23,600 nt of DNA from the NCBI GenBank assembly GCA_012799075.1, contig JAAZLZ010000072.1, positions 1-23,600 on the forward strand, given 5' to 3'. The notes under the pieces were generated by a model. It saw nothing but the letters and a program-made list of their open reading frames with translations, had not been told where the DNA came from and made no database searches. The DNA is from Bacillota bacterium. GTDB taxonomy: Bacteria > Bacillota > Limnochordia > JAAZLZ01. The position numbers and the translations under genes were made by a program. Positions 1 through 8,313 of the stretch are shown one piece after another; within the stretch, counting starts at the first letter, position 1, and each line of letters opens with the position of its first letter.

Positions 1-393
1 AGAGGTTGGCAAGACCACAATGTCGACCCTTGTCTTGCCCGCCAGCCGCCGGCCAAGTTCAGCGCCGGCCAGGGCGGCGACCAATGCCCCCACCGGCTCC
101 CCAATCCGAAGACTCCCTTCAACAAGGGAAATGCTACCCGCGCCAATGGCTCCGGTAACGGCCGAGGCGAAAATCACCAAGGGCGGGGAATTGATCCCTG
201 AGGCTACCGCCACCCCGATGGCAGGTCCCATTAACAGTTTGGCCATCTGGCCGAAACTTGCCAGGAAAGTCAGGTTGGTCAATCGACCTAGTTGTTCAAG
301 GATAAGGCCGACGATTAGGGACGCGAAGAGTCCCTGGGCCATGAAATTGAAGATATTCGCAAAATAGCTGGTTAATTTCCGTGGCTTTTGCAT
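1..393 (-). CDS. PTS-type sugar permease subunit IIC (PTS_EIIC_2 family), 5' part
   Basis: This is the first 131 codons of a minus-strand membrane protein that runs off the left edge. Translation starts MQKPRKLTSYF and continues with hydrophobic, glycine-rich segments containing GLFASLIVGLILEQLG, AKLLMGPAIGVAVA, VTGAIGAG, GEPVGALVAALAGAELG and GKTRVDIVVLP. This succession is characteristic of the PTS_EIIC_2 family of phosphotransferase-like IIC permeases, whose substrate is generally unknown. The ATG at 393 is preceded by an AGGAGG run, but about 18 bases away. A TTG directly before it (394-396) is in frame and slightly closer, so the exact start is uncertain. An in-frame TAG lies just upstream. 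The gene is divergent from the HD-GYP gene at 566. Family call from remembered motif pattern; substrate unknown. Confidence 0.82.
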   Translation of the reverse strand, partial: MQKPRKLTSYFANIFNFMAQGLFASLIVGLILEQLGRLTNLTFLASFGQMAKLLMGPAIGVAVASGINSPPLVIFASAVTGAIGAGSISLVEGSLRIGEPVGALVAALAGAELGRRLAGKTRVDIVVLPTS

Positions 394-485
394 CAAGATT
401 AGGCCCTAAGCCCTCCTCCTTTCAGAATTAGTATGCCCTGACAACTATTTCCAAAGCAGCTACCGTAGTGATTTCTTCATTGCGG

Positions 486-529
486 AGTGAAATCCTTGCT
501 GGTAAATCCATATCGCGAAAGGTTTCACT
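486..529. repeat. Inverted repeat in the divergent intergenic region
   Basis: The 172-base gap between the PTS permease (393) and the HD-GYP gene (566) contains AGTGAAATCC at 486-495, which can pair with GGTTTCACT at 521-529 (one bulged T, 25-base loop). It could be an operator or an mRNA leader hairpin for the HD-GYP gene. No convincing -35/-10 pair was found, so the role is unknown and the repeat could be chance. Confidence 0.3.
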
Positions 530-565
530 GCTTTATAGGGGAAAAAATGGAAGGATTCCGCCAGG

Positions 566-2272
566 TTGAACAGAAAATTGTTACTAAAGGTAGGATATGT
601 TGGAGGCCTGATCCCCTTGCTCGATTTTCTTCGACGCCATTCGTTGTTTCATCAGCTTTTTCTTAGCATCATCATCGTCGTGCTTATGGGGGTAGCCCTC
701 AATTGGGTCTTCATGTTCCGCCATGGCCTGGTGACCAGTTCCGAATACTTGACCCAGGGCAATACGCAGCTAGCAGTGAGCATCGCCGACAGTATTTCCC
801 AAGGGATTCGGCACCTCATCCACCACATGGAGCAAACTGCCGCCCTTCTTGCCTACCTTGAACCCTCCTCTCCCATTGTCCAGGAGATCCTCCAGTCTAC
901 CATCGACAGCTCCCTCCTTGATGAACTGATCCTCCTCGATGCTGAATTCAGCGTCCTTGCCGCCATTCCCGCCCACTCGGCTGTCAGCTTGCCCACGGGG
1001 CTCTTGGAGGAAGTCCTCCTCACCGGCCAATCCCATTCGACGGAAGTCGTGTTCAAAGACGGTGCCGCCAGCATCTCTCTGATTGTGCCCATCATGAAAA
1101 ACGGTCAGGGCATCGGCGCCCTCATTGCCCCCAACATTTGCTGCAGCGTCTTGTCTTTGCCCATGAATATAGAGGATACAGATGTGTTCCTGATAGATGG
1201 AAAGGCTAACATCATTTCCCATCCGGACCCCGGTTATATCGGGGTTAACCTGACCGGGATCGATATGCTGAGCGCAACAAGCAAGACGCCCCTGTCCATC
1301 GGCGATATTATCGCCGATCTTAAGACCCAGGGGGTCCAATACCAATGGCAGGGAAGAACCCGGCAGACGGTTTTCACCCCTATCCCCGGGACAACCTGGT
1401 GGTTTGGCCTAGCCCAATACCAGGTGGATTCCCTGCGACTGCTTTATGTGCTTCGGAATAGATCTTTGATGATCGCTGGCCTGAGTATAGCGGTCTCCTG
1501 TCTAGTGGCCCTTTTCGTGGCCCGATCCTTTTCCCGATCGGTCATGCAGCTTTCCACTTATGCGACCAGAATCGCTAGTGGGGAGTTCCCGACCCGGATG
1601 AGGATCAAGTCCCCCTTAAGCGAATTTCAAACCCTGAAAGGGTCCTTGGAACGGATGAGCTTTCAGCTGCAGGACAGCTACCTGGAGACCATTGAAGCTT
1701 TGGTGACCGCCCTCGAGCAAAAAGACCGTTATACCCAGGGCCATTCCCTGCGGGTGAGCAACTTGGCAGTAATCATTGGTCAGGAGATGAATCTTTCCGA
1801 GGAGGAGCTGAATAAACTGCGGTTGGCAGCAGTCCTCCACGATGTGGGCAAGATAGCCATTCCGGAGGCGATTTTAAATAAGCCCGGGCCCCTCACCAAA
1901 ACGGAGTATGAGATCGTTAAGCTCCATCCCCTGAAAAGCACGGAGATCATCAAGGGGATCAGCATACTCCAGCCGATCATCCCCATCATCAGACATCACC
2001 ATGAGCGGCCCGATGGCTGCGGTTATCCCAGCGGCCTCACCCTCCGGGACATCCCTTTGTTGACCCAGATCCTCTCCGTGGCCGATGCTTGGGATGCAAT
2101 GACCTCGGACCGTCCCTATCGTAGGGCCATGTCTCCTGAGCAAGCCCTCCGGGTGATGAAGGAAAACCGGGGCACCCAGTTCAGTCCCCAGGTGGTCAAC
2201 GCCCTTGTCAACGTCCTGGAAAAGAGACCTGCTTTGGCAAGGGCCGAAGCGGAGACAGTCCCAGCTACTTGA
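566..2272 (+). CDS. Membrane-bound HD-GYP c-di-GMP phosphodiesterase
   Basis: Predicted to hydrolyse the second messenger cyclic di-GMP in response to an external signal. The 568-residue protein has a first membrane segment at about residues 31-51, an extracytoplasmic sensor region of roughly 250 residues (dCache-like in position and size, ligand unknown), a second membrane segment at about 301-321, a HAMP-like linker, and a C-terminal HD-GYP domain. The catalytic signature is intact: His425-Asp426 in LHDVGK, then HHHERPDGCGYP at 477-488, the HHExxDGxGYP form of active enzymes. The start is a TTG at 566 with GGAAGG at 549-554; an upstream in-frame TAG at 536 excludes a longer form, and the ATG at 547 is out of frame. 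A GGDEF cyclase lies about 6 kb downstream. Confidence 0.93.
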   Translation: MNRKLLLKVGYVGGLIPLLDFLRRHSLFHQLFLSIIIVVLMGVALNWVFMFRHGLVTSSEYLTQGNTQLAVSIADSISQGIRHLIHHMEQTAALLAYLEPSSPIVQEILQSTIDSSLLDELILLDAEFSVLAAIPAHSAVSLPTGLLEEVLLTGQSHSTEVVFKDGAASISLIVPIMKNGQGIGALIAPNICCSVLSLPMNIEDTDVFLIDGKANIISHPDPGYIGVNLTGIDMLSATSKTPLSIGDIIADLKTQGVQYQWQGRTRQTVFTPIPGTTWWFGLAQYQVDSLRLLYVLRNRSLMIAGLSIAVSCLVALFVARSFSRSVMQLSTYATRIASGEFPTRMRIKSPLSEFQTLKGSLERMSFQLQDSYLETIEALVTALEQKDRYTQGHSLRVSNLAVIIGQEMNLSEEELNKLRLAAVLHDVGKIAIPEAILNKPGPLTKTEYEIVKLHPLKSTEIIKGISILQPIIPIIRHHHERPDGCGYPSGLTLRDIPLLTQILSVADAWDAMTSDRPYRRAMSPEQALRVMKENRGTQFSPQVVNALVNVLEKRPALARAEAETVPAT

Positions 2273-2352
2273 TTTGTTGCACCGCCGTGAAGGCAAACTG
2301 TCCTGTCGTTGAAAAATATGGGTAGTAGTCGTCTAACTCAAGGAGGCATACC

Positions 2353-3582
2353 ATGGAAACAGCATTAGGCCTAGTCGCAGGGGTCGCCATTATTCTGACG
2401 GGGGTGAAGCGCAAAGTCCACATCGGGTTTACGGCCGCCTTGGCCGCGGTGGTACTCAGCCTGTTTAGCGGCCAGGCATGGGAAGTCCTGAGAATGTCCC
2501 TGGCCGAGACGTTCCTTGCACCGAACAACCGAACTTTGTTGCTTGCAATTGCCTTCATTACAGTCCTTGGCAAGACAATGCAAGTATCAGGGGCCATGAC
2601 TGCTTTGGCTGACAGCACGCAAAAGCTTTTTCGCAGTCCCAAGGGGACGATTTTTGTGCTGCCGGGCTTGGTGGGTTTCCTAAGTGTACCTGGAGCCTCC
2701 ATCTTCTCTGCCCCCATGGTTGATGCCTCTGGCAAGCAGCTGGGAATGAGCACTGAACAACGGGCCGTCGCCAATGTCTATTTTCGTCATCTTTGGTATC
2801 TCATCTATCCGTTGTATCCACCCTTTATTCTTCTCCAGCAAATGTCGGGGATTCCCTACCGAACCCTTCTTTTCCCCGGGTTGATCGCTGTCGTGGCAAG
2901 CTTTGCTGCCACCGCCTACGTGTCCTTTCGGGGCACGACCAGCCACGTTGAGCATCAGCACAGAGATGCCAAAGGGGCCCTCCCTGCATTCATCAGCTCG
3001 GTACTACCTTTAGTTGCTGTCCTCGGGTTGTCCTTAGGTGTTGGCCTCAGCTTCCCCTTGGCGGTTTTCATCGGCATCGTCGTGGCGGTGCTAATCGTGC
3101 CAGGAAAAGGCTTCAGCACGGATAACCTCAGTCAACGAATACGGGAAGGAGTTCTTCCCGGCATCGACTGGCATATCGTCGGGGCAGTGGCAGGAATTGT
3201 CTTTTTCAGCCGCGTCGTGGTCAATTCCCAGGCTGTGGCCGTCCTTGCAGCCAGGATTTCCCTGCAAGCCTCCTCGCTCCTTATTTTGACCTTGGCAGTG
3301 CCATTTTTGGTCGGATTTATCACCGGCTCCCATCAGGCGGCCATCGGGATTGTGCTCCCCATTCTCCTGCCCCTTCTCTCGGGTCAGAATAATTCCTATC
3401 AGCTCATTACCCTCCTGTACATGGCCTCCCTTGGGGGTTATGTCATTTCTCCCGCCCACGTCTGCCTCATCGGCACCATCGAGTATTTAAAGGGCGATCT
3501 CGCGGCCACATGGCGCCTCGCTTGGCTGCCAACGGGCGTACTCCTCCTCCTGACCCTTATCTTTGGACTGGTATGGTTATAG
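2353..3582 (+). CDS. DUF401 family integral membrane permease
   Basis: A 409-residue, very hydrophobic protein with about ten membrane segments. The pattern RTLLLAIAFITVLGKTMQ, LVGFLSVPGASIFSAPMVD, YFRHLWYLIYPLYPP and FLVGFITGSHQAAIGIVLPI matches the DUF401 family, a group related to the GntP/DctM ion-transporter superfamily. Its substrates have not been defined to my knowledge; an organic acid is a reasonable guess from the superfamily, no more. The ATG at 2353 has an ideal AAGGAGG at 2340-2346. It begins 80 bases after the HD-GYP gene on the same strand, so the two may be cotranscribed. A hairpin followed by T residues overlaps its stop codon. Confidence 0.85.
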   Translation: METALGLVAGVAIILTGVKRKVHIGFTAALAAVVLSLFSGQAWEVLRMSLAETFLAPNNRTLLLAIAFITVLGKTMQVSGAMTALADSTQKLFRSPKGTIFVLPGLVGFLSVPGASIFSAPMVDASGKQLGMSTEQRAVANVYFRHLWYLIYPLYPPFILLQQMSGIPYRTLLFPGLIAVVASFAATAYVSFRGTTSHVEHQHRDAKGALPAFISSVLPLVAVLGLSLGVGLSFPLAVFIGIVVAVLIVPGKGFSTDNLSQRIREGVLPGIDWHIVGAVAGIVFFSRVVVNSQAVAVLAARISLQASSLLILTLAVPFLVGFITGSHQAAIGIVLPILLPLLSGQNNSYQLITLLYMASLGGYVISPAHVCLIGTIEYLKGDLAATWRLAWLPTGVLLLLTLIFGLVWL

Positions 3583-3599
3583 ACCCAATGGGTCTTTTT
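3581..3599 (+). terminator. Intrinsic terminator after the DUF401 gene
   Basis: AGACCC-AAT-GGGTCT (3581-3595) forms a perfect 6-bp stem followed directly by a run of T residues to 3599. It overlaps the TAG stop codon at 3580-3582. The stem is short but the T tract is well placed. Confidence 0.65.
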
Positions 3600-3701
3600 G
3601 CATCCACCCCCGAGACCAAGAACACTTGACTATGGCCAATAGGGACAGTTGGCATAAGAATAGACGAGGGGAAATACCGTTTGCAGAAAGGGGGGTGGAA
3701 C

Positions 3702-4241
3702 ATGCCTAATCCCCTTGTCGTTCAGCAATCTAGTTCAACAAGTCTCCTCGGATGGTTGGTCACCTTCCTGGGAGTTGAGACAACACCGGAGGGCAATTCC
3801 ATCTGGAGATATCGGGTGAAACCAGATCCCGACAATCCGCCGACCCATGGCCTTAGCCACCTGGATATCGGATTGTGTCTCGATCGTCATGTTGTCCTTG
3901 AGGCCTCTCCCCTGCCTATCAAGGTTCAAGTGGGGGATCCATCGATTTCTCCTTTGATGGACGGAGTCTACTTGATCAAGTTCAATGATTTGAACTTAGA
4001 ACCAGACGAGCCGCCCCTGACCCTTTCCTTCACCCTCGCTGGCAACTGGGAGGTCGAAGACGTGCCCATCGCATTAAAGGCGGGGCAGCCTGGAGCCAGG
4101 GGTGAGATTCAAGGTCCATCATGCACTCCCTTCGTCCCCAAAGGGCTGACCCAGCTCCTTTGTATCTCTTTCGATGTGGCCTTCACCGTTGAAGCTAGCT
4201 GCCAGGTGACTGACGTTTCCTGTCTGGGGCCATGCAACTAG
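3702..4241 (+). CDS. Unrecognised protein with C-terminal cysteine cluster
   Basis: I do not recognise this 179-residue protein with confidence. It starts MPNPLVVQQSSSTSLLGWLV and is rich in beta-forming sequence: alternating hydrophobic stretches and many Pro, Asp and Gly residues, suggesting a single beta-sandwich domain. It has seven cysteines, four of them in the last 25 residues (SCQV, SCLGPCN at the very end), and no signal peptide or membrane segment. The ATG at 3702 is preferred over an in-frame TTG at 3681 because a G-rich AAGGGGGG ribosome binding site lies just before it. It stands alone between a terminator and the TRAP operon. A coat-like or surface structural role is possible but unproven; the reading frame itself is convincing. 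Confidence 0.7.
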   Translation: MPNPLVVQQSSSTSLLGWLVTFLGVETTPEGNSIWRYRVKPDPDNPPTHGLSHLDIGLCLDRHVVLEASPLPIKVQVGDPSISPLMDGVYLIKFNDLNLEPDEPPLTLSFTLAGNWEVEDVPIALKAGQPGARGEIQGPSCTPFVPKGLTQLLCISFDVAFTVEASCQVTDVSCLGPCN

Positions 4242-4247
4242 GATCTG

Positions 4248-4277
4248 CTGCTCCCCTTGGCAGGTTGAGGGGGGCAG
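4248..4277 (+). terminator. Possible weak terminator or mRNA hairpin after the unrecognised gene
   Basis: CTGCTCCCC (4248-4256) pairs with GGGGGGCAG (4269-4277), a 9-bp stem with one G-T pair and a 12-base loop, starting six bases after the stop codon. It lacks a T tract, so it may act as a 3' stabilising hairpin instead of an intrinsic terminator. The rest of the 4242-4472 gap holds no gene I can support, and no clear promoter for dctP was seen. Confidence 0.4.
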
Positions 4278-4472
4278 CTCCCCGCTGAAAGCAAACCTTC
4301 AGTCTATTTGCCACGCCACCAGTTCAAGGCTTTATCACCCTTGTTCTCTTTGACGCGCCCGCTTGGCCTTCCTCAAGATAGCAGGAATTACTTCCCCGAC
4401 GGTGAATATTGTGTCGATAGATAATAGTTTCCTTTGTTTGTCCACTACATTGATTTGAAAGGTGGTCAGATT

Positions 4473-5510
4473 ATGCGTAGACTGGGTGTTTTGCTACTGC
4501 TATTAGTCTTTGTGTGGAGCATGGGCACTTCCGCCCTGGCTGCTCCAACAGTGGTTAAGTACGCAACCGGCACACCCTCCCATGACCCGATTGAGGATGC
4601 AGCATATGGAAGCGGCCTGCTTTTCAAGTCGCTGGTTGAGACCCGGACGGGAGGCCGCTATCGGGTGGAATACCTAGGCGGAGCCGTTGTGGGCGGTGAA
4701 CGGGAACAAGCAGAGGGAGTCAAACTAGGCACCTTCCAGATGGCCAGCATCAGCGACGGAGCTCTCCCGGGTTTCTGCCGGGAGATGTTGGTTTTGGGCA
4801 TTCCTTACCTGTTCAGCTCCCAAACAGTAGCTTGGGACGTCCTCGATGGGCCCTTCGGGAAAGAACTTTTTGAAGTCGTTCGCCAAAAGACAGGAATCCG
4901 GATCCTAGGGATCACAGAAGTTGGTTTTCGCAACTTCACCAATAAGGTCCGTCCCATTAAAGGACCCCAGGATCTTAAGGGGCTTAAGTTCCGGGTTATG
5001 GAAAACCCAGCCCATATGGCCATGGTCAGAGCCATGGGGGGTGATCCGACCCCTATCCCCGCCCAAGAGATTTATACCGCCCTGCAAACAGGAGTCGTCG
5101 ACGGTCAGGAAAATCCAGTACCCATCATCGAAATGTATAAACTCCATGAAGTACAAAAGTACCTGACCCTCGACGGACATATCTACAGCCCCCAATTCAT
5201 CCTGATCAATGAGAAGTTCTACCAGTCCCTTTCACCAGAGGACCAATATGTTTTCGCTGATTCCGCGCGAATTGCGGCCGCCTTCCACCGAGGGCTGCGA
5301 GCCTGGGCACAAGCCACCGGCATCGAACGGCTGCAAAAGCAGGGAATGGAAGTCTATGCCCCGACCATGGACGAGATCAAAGCCTTTCGAGAGGTTGCCC
5401 AGCCGGCCGCGATTGAGTACGTAGAAAGTCAAATCGGCAAGGAGTGGGTGAGTAAGATTCTCGAGGCCGTCGAAGAGGCCGAGCAAAGGCAGCTTGAGGA
5501 AATAAAGTAG
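4473..5510 (+). CDS. dctP: TRAP transporter substrate-binding protein DctP
   Basis: The extracytoplasmic receptor of a TRAP transporter, which binds an organic acid and delivers it to the DctQM membrane part for sodium- or proton-driven import. The 345-residue product starts MRRLGVLLLLLVF with a Sec signal ending near SALAA, followed by the mature domain. The family core is clear: LKGLKFRVMENP, with the arginine that normally clamps the substrate carboxylate, then GGDPTPIPAQEIYTALQTGV and VDGQENP. The ATG at 4473 is chosen because AAAGGTGG lies before it and the signal peptide starts there; an in-frame upstream start at 4434 would add 13 residues with no membrane character. There is no lipobox cysteine. 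It heads a dctP-dctQ-dctM operon; the substrate cannot be read from sequence. Confidence 0.95.
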   Translation: MRRLGVLLLLLVFVWSMGTSALAAPTVVKYATGTPSHDPIEDAAYGSGLLFKSLVETRTGGRYRVEYLGGAVVGGEREQAEGVKLGTFQMASISDGALPGFCREMLVLGIPYLFSSQTVAWDVLDGPFGKELFEVVRQKTGIRILGITEVGFRNFTNKVRPIKGPQDLKGLKFRVMENPAHMAMVRAMGGDPTPIPAQEIYTALQTGVVDGQENPVPIIEMYKLHEVQKYLTLDGHIYSPQFILINEKFYQSLSPEDQYVFADSARIAAAFHRGLRAWAQATGIERLQKQGMEVYAPTMDEIKAFREVAQPAAIEYVESQIGKEWVSKILEAVEEAEQRQLEEIK

Positions 5511-5539
5511 GTTAAGACGCCGCTTAGCGGCGTCTTAAC
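5511..5539 (+). promoter_or_regulatory. Intra-operon hairpin between dctP and dctQ
   Basis: Immediately after the dctP stop codon, GTTAAGACGCCGC (5511-5523) and GCGGCGTCTTAAC (5527-5539) form a perfect 13-bp stem with a TTA loop. There is no T tract, and the dctQ ribosome binding site GGGAGGA follows, so it is not a standard terminator. Such hairpins typically protect the upstream mRNA from 3' decay or partly terminate, giving more binding protein than membrane subunits. The structure is seen; the role is inferred. Confidence 0.85.
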
Positions 5540-5557
5540 TGCCGGGAGGACTAGCTA

Positions 5558-6070
5558 ATGTGGCAAAAAATACTGGCGACCGTTCAACGGACCTTGGAAC
5601 TCCTCGTCATCGTCAGCATGGCGGCAACGACGGTGGTGGTGCTTATCGGTGTGTTCTGCCGTTATATCCTTGCCTCCTCCCTCCCCTGGACCGAGGAGCT
5701 CTCCCGCTATCTGCTCGTTTGGATCGGATTCTTGGCAGCCCCGATCGCCATGCGTCGCGGAGCCCATGTTGGAATGCAATTCATCAAGCTGATGCTGCCC
5801 GAAAGGATACGGTACTGGACTAGTCTCATGGGCAGTGGCATGGTCCTGGTCTTTTTGGGCTTTGTCTTTGTCCAGGGACTCAATTTGCTGGTAGGTGTTG
5901 CCGGACAGTTGTCACCAGCCATGTCTTTGCCCATGACCTGGGCCTATGCGGCTATACCAACAGGGTGTTTCTTCATGGCGTTGGAGGTGCTTGGTCTACT
6001 GACTTTCGCGCTTAGGTCAGTGGGGGACCAGACCCAAGAGCAACGGACCGATGGGAGGGTTTTAGGATGA
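5558..6070 (+). CDS. dctQ: TRAP transporter small membrane subunit DctQ
   Basis: The small four-helix membrane subunit that pairs with DctM in the TRAP complex. The 170-residue protein has four hydrophobic segments (about residues 15-38, 47-67, 87-108 and 122-150) and the family's typical sequence around the second: FCRYILASSLPWTEELSRYL, then a region with RRGAHVGMQF. The ATG at 5558 has GGGAGGA upstream. Its TGA stop overlaps the ATG of dctM (ATGA, 6067-6070), which indicates translational coupling. Confidence 0.93.
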   Translation: MWQKILATVQRTLELLVIVSMAATTVVVLIGVFCRYILASSLPWTEELSRYLLVWIGFLAAPIAMRRGAHVGMQFIKLMLPERIRYWTSLMGSGMVLVFLGFVFVQGLNLLVGVAGQLSPAMSLPMTWAYAAIPTGCFFMALEVLGLLTFALRSVGDQTQEQRTDGRVLG

Positions 6071-7353
6071 CCACGGCTGTCACCGGCATCGTCTTTGCCT
6101 TTTGTTTGATTATCGGCATACCCATCGCCTTTGTTATTGGCATCAGCGCTGTGGCCGGGCTGCTTTCCCTGCCAACGTGGCCCCCTTTGCTAGTAGTGGC
6201 CCAGCGGATGTTTACAGGCATTGACAATTTCGTACTACTGGCAATTCCATTTTTCATGCTGGCCGGCCAATTAATGAACAAGGCAGGAATCACCTCAGGC
6301 CTGGTCAAGTTCTCCGATGTCCTTGTCGGTCATATTCGCGGGGGCCTAGCCCACGTCAACATCGTCGCCAGCATCTTTTTTGCAGGCATTACAGGGATTG
6401 CCGTGGCCGATACCGCAGCCTTAGGCTCGATTCTGATCCCAGCAATGGTGGAACAAGGCTATGATAAAGACTTTAGTGCCGCGGTAACGGCGGCCTCCTC
6501 AATTATCGGGCCCATCATCCCTCCCAGCATCGTCATGGTGTTGTATGCGGTAACCGCAGGCGTTTCCATCACAGGAATGTTCCTAGCAGGCTTCATACCC
6601 GGCCTCTTAATCGGATTGGGCCTAATGGCAGTATCATACATACTGGCCATTAAACGGGACTATCCCCGCCGGGAAAAGCCCATCACCTGGCAGCAGTTCT
6701 GGACGAGTCTTAAAGAGGCTTTCTTGATCTTGCTGATGCCCATCATCATCCTTGGGGGTATTCTGTCCGGCATTTTCACCCCGACGGAAGCGGCAGCGGT
6801 GGGGGTCGCTTACGGTTTGGCGGTCGGTTTCTTTGTCACCAAGCGACTCTCCATCAAGGACCTTCCGGAAATGCTGCTAAATAGCGCCATCCATACCGGA
6901 GTGATCTTACTCATCGTTTCAACGGCGGCAGTTTTCTCCTGGTTGATGGCCACCGAGAAATTGCCTCAACAGATTGCTAATATCATTATGTCCGTATCCT
7001 CCAACCGATACGTCATCCTGGCCATGATCAACATTTTTCTGCTGTTGGTGGGTTGCTTCATGGACCAGGCCGCTTCGCTAATCATCCTGGTTCCCATCTT
7101 GCTCCCCATCGCAAAGCATCTAAACATCCATCCCATCCAATTCGGCATGATCGTTGTTACCAACCTGTGCATTGGTCTGGCAACGCCCCCCGTAGGCAAT
7201 TGTCTGTTCGTTGCCTGCAGCATTGCCGACATTTCCCTAGAGCGCATATCCAAGGCTATTTGGCCGCTTATTCTCGTTGAAATCGTTGTGTTGTTCCTAA
7301 TTACCTATGTTCCCGCCTTCTCCCTGTTTATTCCCCGGTTGTTTGGATTTTAG
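6067..7353 (+). CDS. dctM: TRAP transporter large permease DctM
   Basis: The large ion-coupled permease of the TRAP system, 428 residues with about twelve membrane segments. Family signatures are visible: IPFFMLAGQLMNKAGI, GGLAHVNIVASIFFAGITG, ADTAALGSILIPAMVEQGY, SSIIGPIIPPSIVMVLY, GGIFTPTEAAAV-like GIFTPTEAAAVGVAYG, FMDQAASLIILVPILLP, and NLCIGLATPPVGNCLF near the end. Its length is normal for the family. It is translationally coupled to dctQ by a 4-base overlap. The last 26 bases overlap the convergent acetamidase gene on the other strand, and no terminator hairpin is seen between the two. Confidence 0.95.
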   Translation: MTTAVTGIVFAFCLIIGIPIAFVIGISAVAGLLSLPTWPPLLVVAQRMFTGIDNFVLLAIPFFMLAGQLMNKAGITSGLVKFSDVLVGHIRGGLAHVNIVASIFFAGITGIAVADTAALGSILIPAMVEQGYDKDFSAAVTAASSIIGPIIPPSIVMVLYAVTAGVSITGMFLAGFIPGLLIGLGLMAVSYILAIKRDYPRREKPITWQQFWTSLKEAFLILLMPIIILGGILSGIFTPTEAAAVGVAYGLAVGFFVTKRLSIKDLPEMLLNSAIHTGVILLIVSTAAVFSWLMATEKLPQQIANIIMSVSSNRYVILAMINIFLLLVGCFMDQAASLIILVPILLPIAKHLNIHPIQFGMIVVTNLCIGLATPPVGNCLFVACSIADISLERISKAIWPLILVEIVVLFLITYVPAFSLFIPRLFGF

Positions 7354-8230
7354 GAAACTCGAGCCGGACGGTGACCTCCGGACCGCCGAAGGACTGGCAA
7401 ATCCTCAGATTGCCGGCAGCGCTAAGGAGCATGCCGGCCTCCTCCCAATTCAGGTTGTGGGCATCAATCAGTCTAACGGCCATCTCCCGCACTGCCTGCC
7501 GGGCCGCATCGAAGAAGTTGCTGCCATAGCCGGTGGTAATCATTAGATCAGCTGTTTCCAGATAGGGCAAGGCCATTTCTTGACCCTTGATCAATCCAAT
7601 CCGAATGACAACCTCCGCGGGCATCTCCAGCGCGGTGCCGTTAAGCTCTCCATCCCCCATCATCCCGTGGACATCCCCCAGAACAAGGAGGGCCCCGGGG
7701 ACTTGCACGGGAAGGAAGACCCGGGTTCCCGTCGTGATCCGGGGGTTGTCCATGTTGCCCCCGGTGTCACCAACGTACATCGTGGGGACGGGCACGCCCG
7801 CGGGAGCTGTGCCGATCACCCCGATCATAGGCCGGATTGGCAGGGAGATCTGGTGGGAAAAACGGGCTTGGCCTTCGGTCACGGGAATGATCCAGGCTGT
7901 TGTCTCGCGGACTGTGTCACCAAGAAGGCCCACCCCCTTCTTCGCGAGGAGGTAGCCTTGGCTCCCCAGCTTGATGTCCAAGATATCGACGGTTAAAGCA
8001 TCCCCAGGCTCGGCCCCGCGGATGTAGAGTGGACCTGTGGCCGGGTTGACCATCGGATTGCCGTTTCTTGGTTCGGGCACACTGGTGAGAACGTCCTCCG
8101 GCCGTTTCAGACGACCAGTGCGGGAATCATCCGTCTCAAGGACCACCGTCTCCCCCGGCTTGACAAAGGCAACGGGCTTCAGACGGGAACTCAATTCGTA
8201 ACAAACCTTTTCCCTGCCAATGCGAAGCAT
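7328..8230 (-). CDS. Acetamidase/formamidase family amidohydrolase
   Basis: Predicted cytoplasmic enzyme that hydrolyses a short-chain amide, such as formamide or acetamide, to the acid and ammonia. The 300-residue protein matches the FmdA/AmdA family: RPEDVLTSVPEPRNGNPMVNPATGPLYIRGAEPGDAL near the start, GVIGTAPAG, a GNMD segment, and the conserved GDVHGMMGDGELNGTALE block with His188 and Asp193 at the expected active-site/metal region. Length is normal for the short form of the family. The ATG at 8230 has AGGAGG nine bases upstream. The gene is convergent with dctM and overlaps its end by 26 bases. The real amide substrate is unknown. Confidence 0.92.
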   Translation of the reverse strand: MLRIGREKVCYELSSRLKPVAFVKPGETVVLETDDSRTGRLKRPEDVLTSVPEPRNGNPMVNPATGPLYIRGAEPGDALTVDILDIKLGSQGYLLAKKGVGLLGDTVRETTAWIIPVTEGQARFSHQISLPIRPMIGVIGTAPAGVPVPTMYVGDTGGNMDNPRITTGTRVFLPVQVPGALLVLGDVHGMMGDGELNGTALEMPAEVVIRIGLIKGQEMALPYLETADLMITTGYGSNFFDAARQAVREMAVRLIDAHNLNWEEAGMLLSAAGNLRICQSFGGPEVTVRLEFPKIQTTGE

Positions 8231-8313
8231 CCTTTACCGCCTCCTAGCAGTTGTTGGCTCTTTTTTCTATAGAAGGTGTAGTTTTTCCTTTAAGGGGAAG
8301 ATGCACGAAGGGT

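Noticed and set aside
20..367. 115-codon plus-strand open frame
   Set aside because: It is the antisense shadow of the PTS-type permease, whose minus-strand translation shows clear membrane segments and family motifs; the plus frame is low-complexity Pro/Arg/Ala sequence.
770..1345. 191-codon minus-strand open frame
   Set aside because: It lies wholly inside the HD-GYP gene in antisense and shows no motif; the plus-strand product has full catalytic signatures.
2309..2337. TTGAAA-N17-TCTAAC as a promoter for the DUF401 gene
   Set aside because: Transcription would start inside the AAGGAGG ribosome binding site, leaving no usable leader; readthrough from the HD-GYP gene is simpler.
3653..3662. 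CATAAGAATA resembling a sporulation sigma-E/K -10 element before the unrecognised gene
   Set aside because: The match is imperfect and no matching -35 is at the correct distance.
3681..3701. TTG start at 3681 for the unrecognised protein
   Set aside because: The G-rich ribosome binding site lies downstream of it and fits the ATG at 3702.
4352..4380. TTGACG as -35 of a dctP promoter
   Set aside because: The best -10 at proper spacing (CAAGAT) matches only three of six positions; I did not call a promoter.
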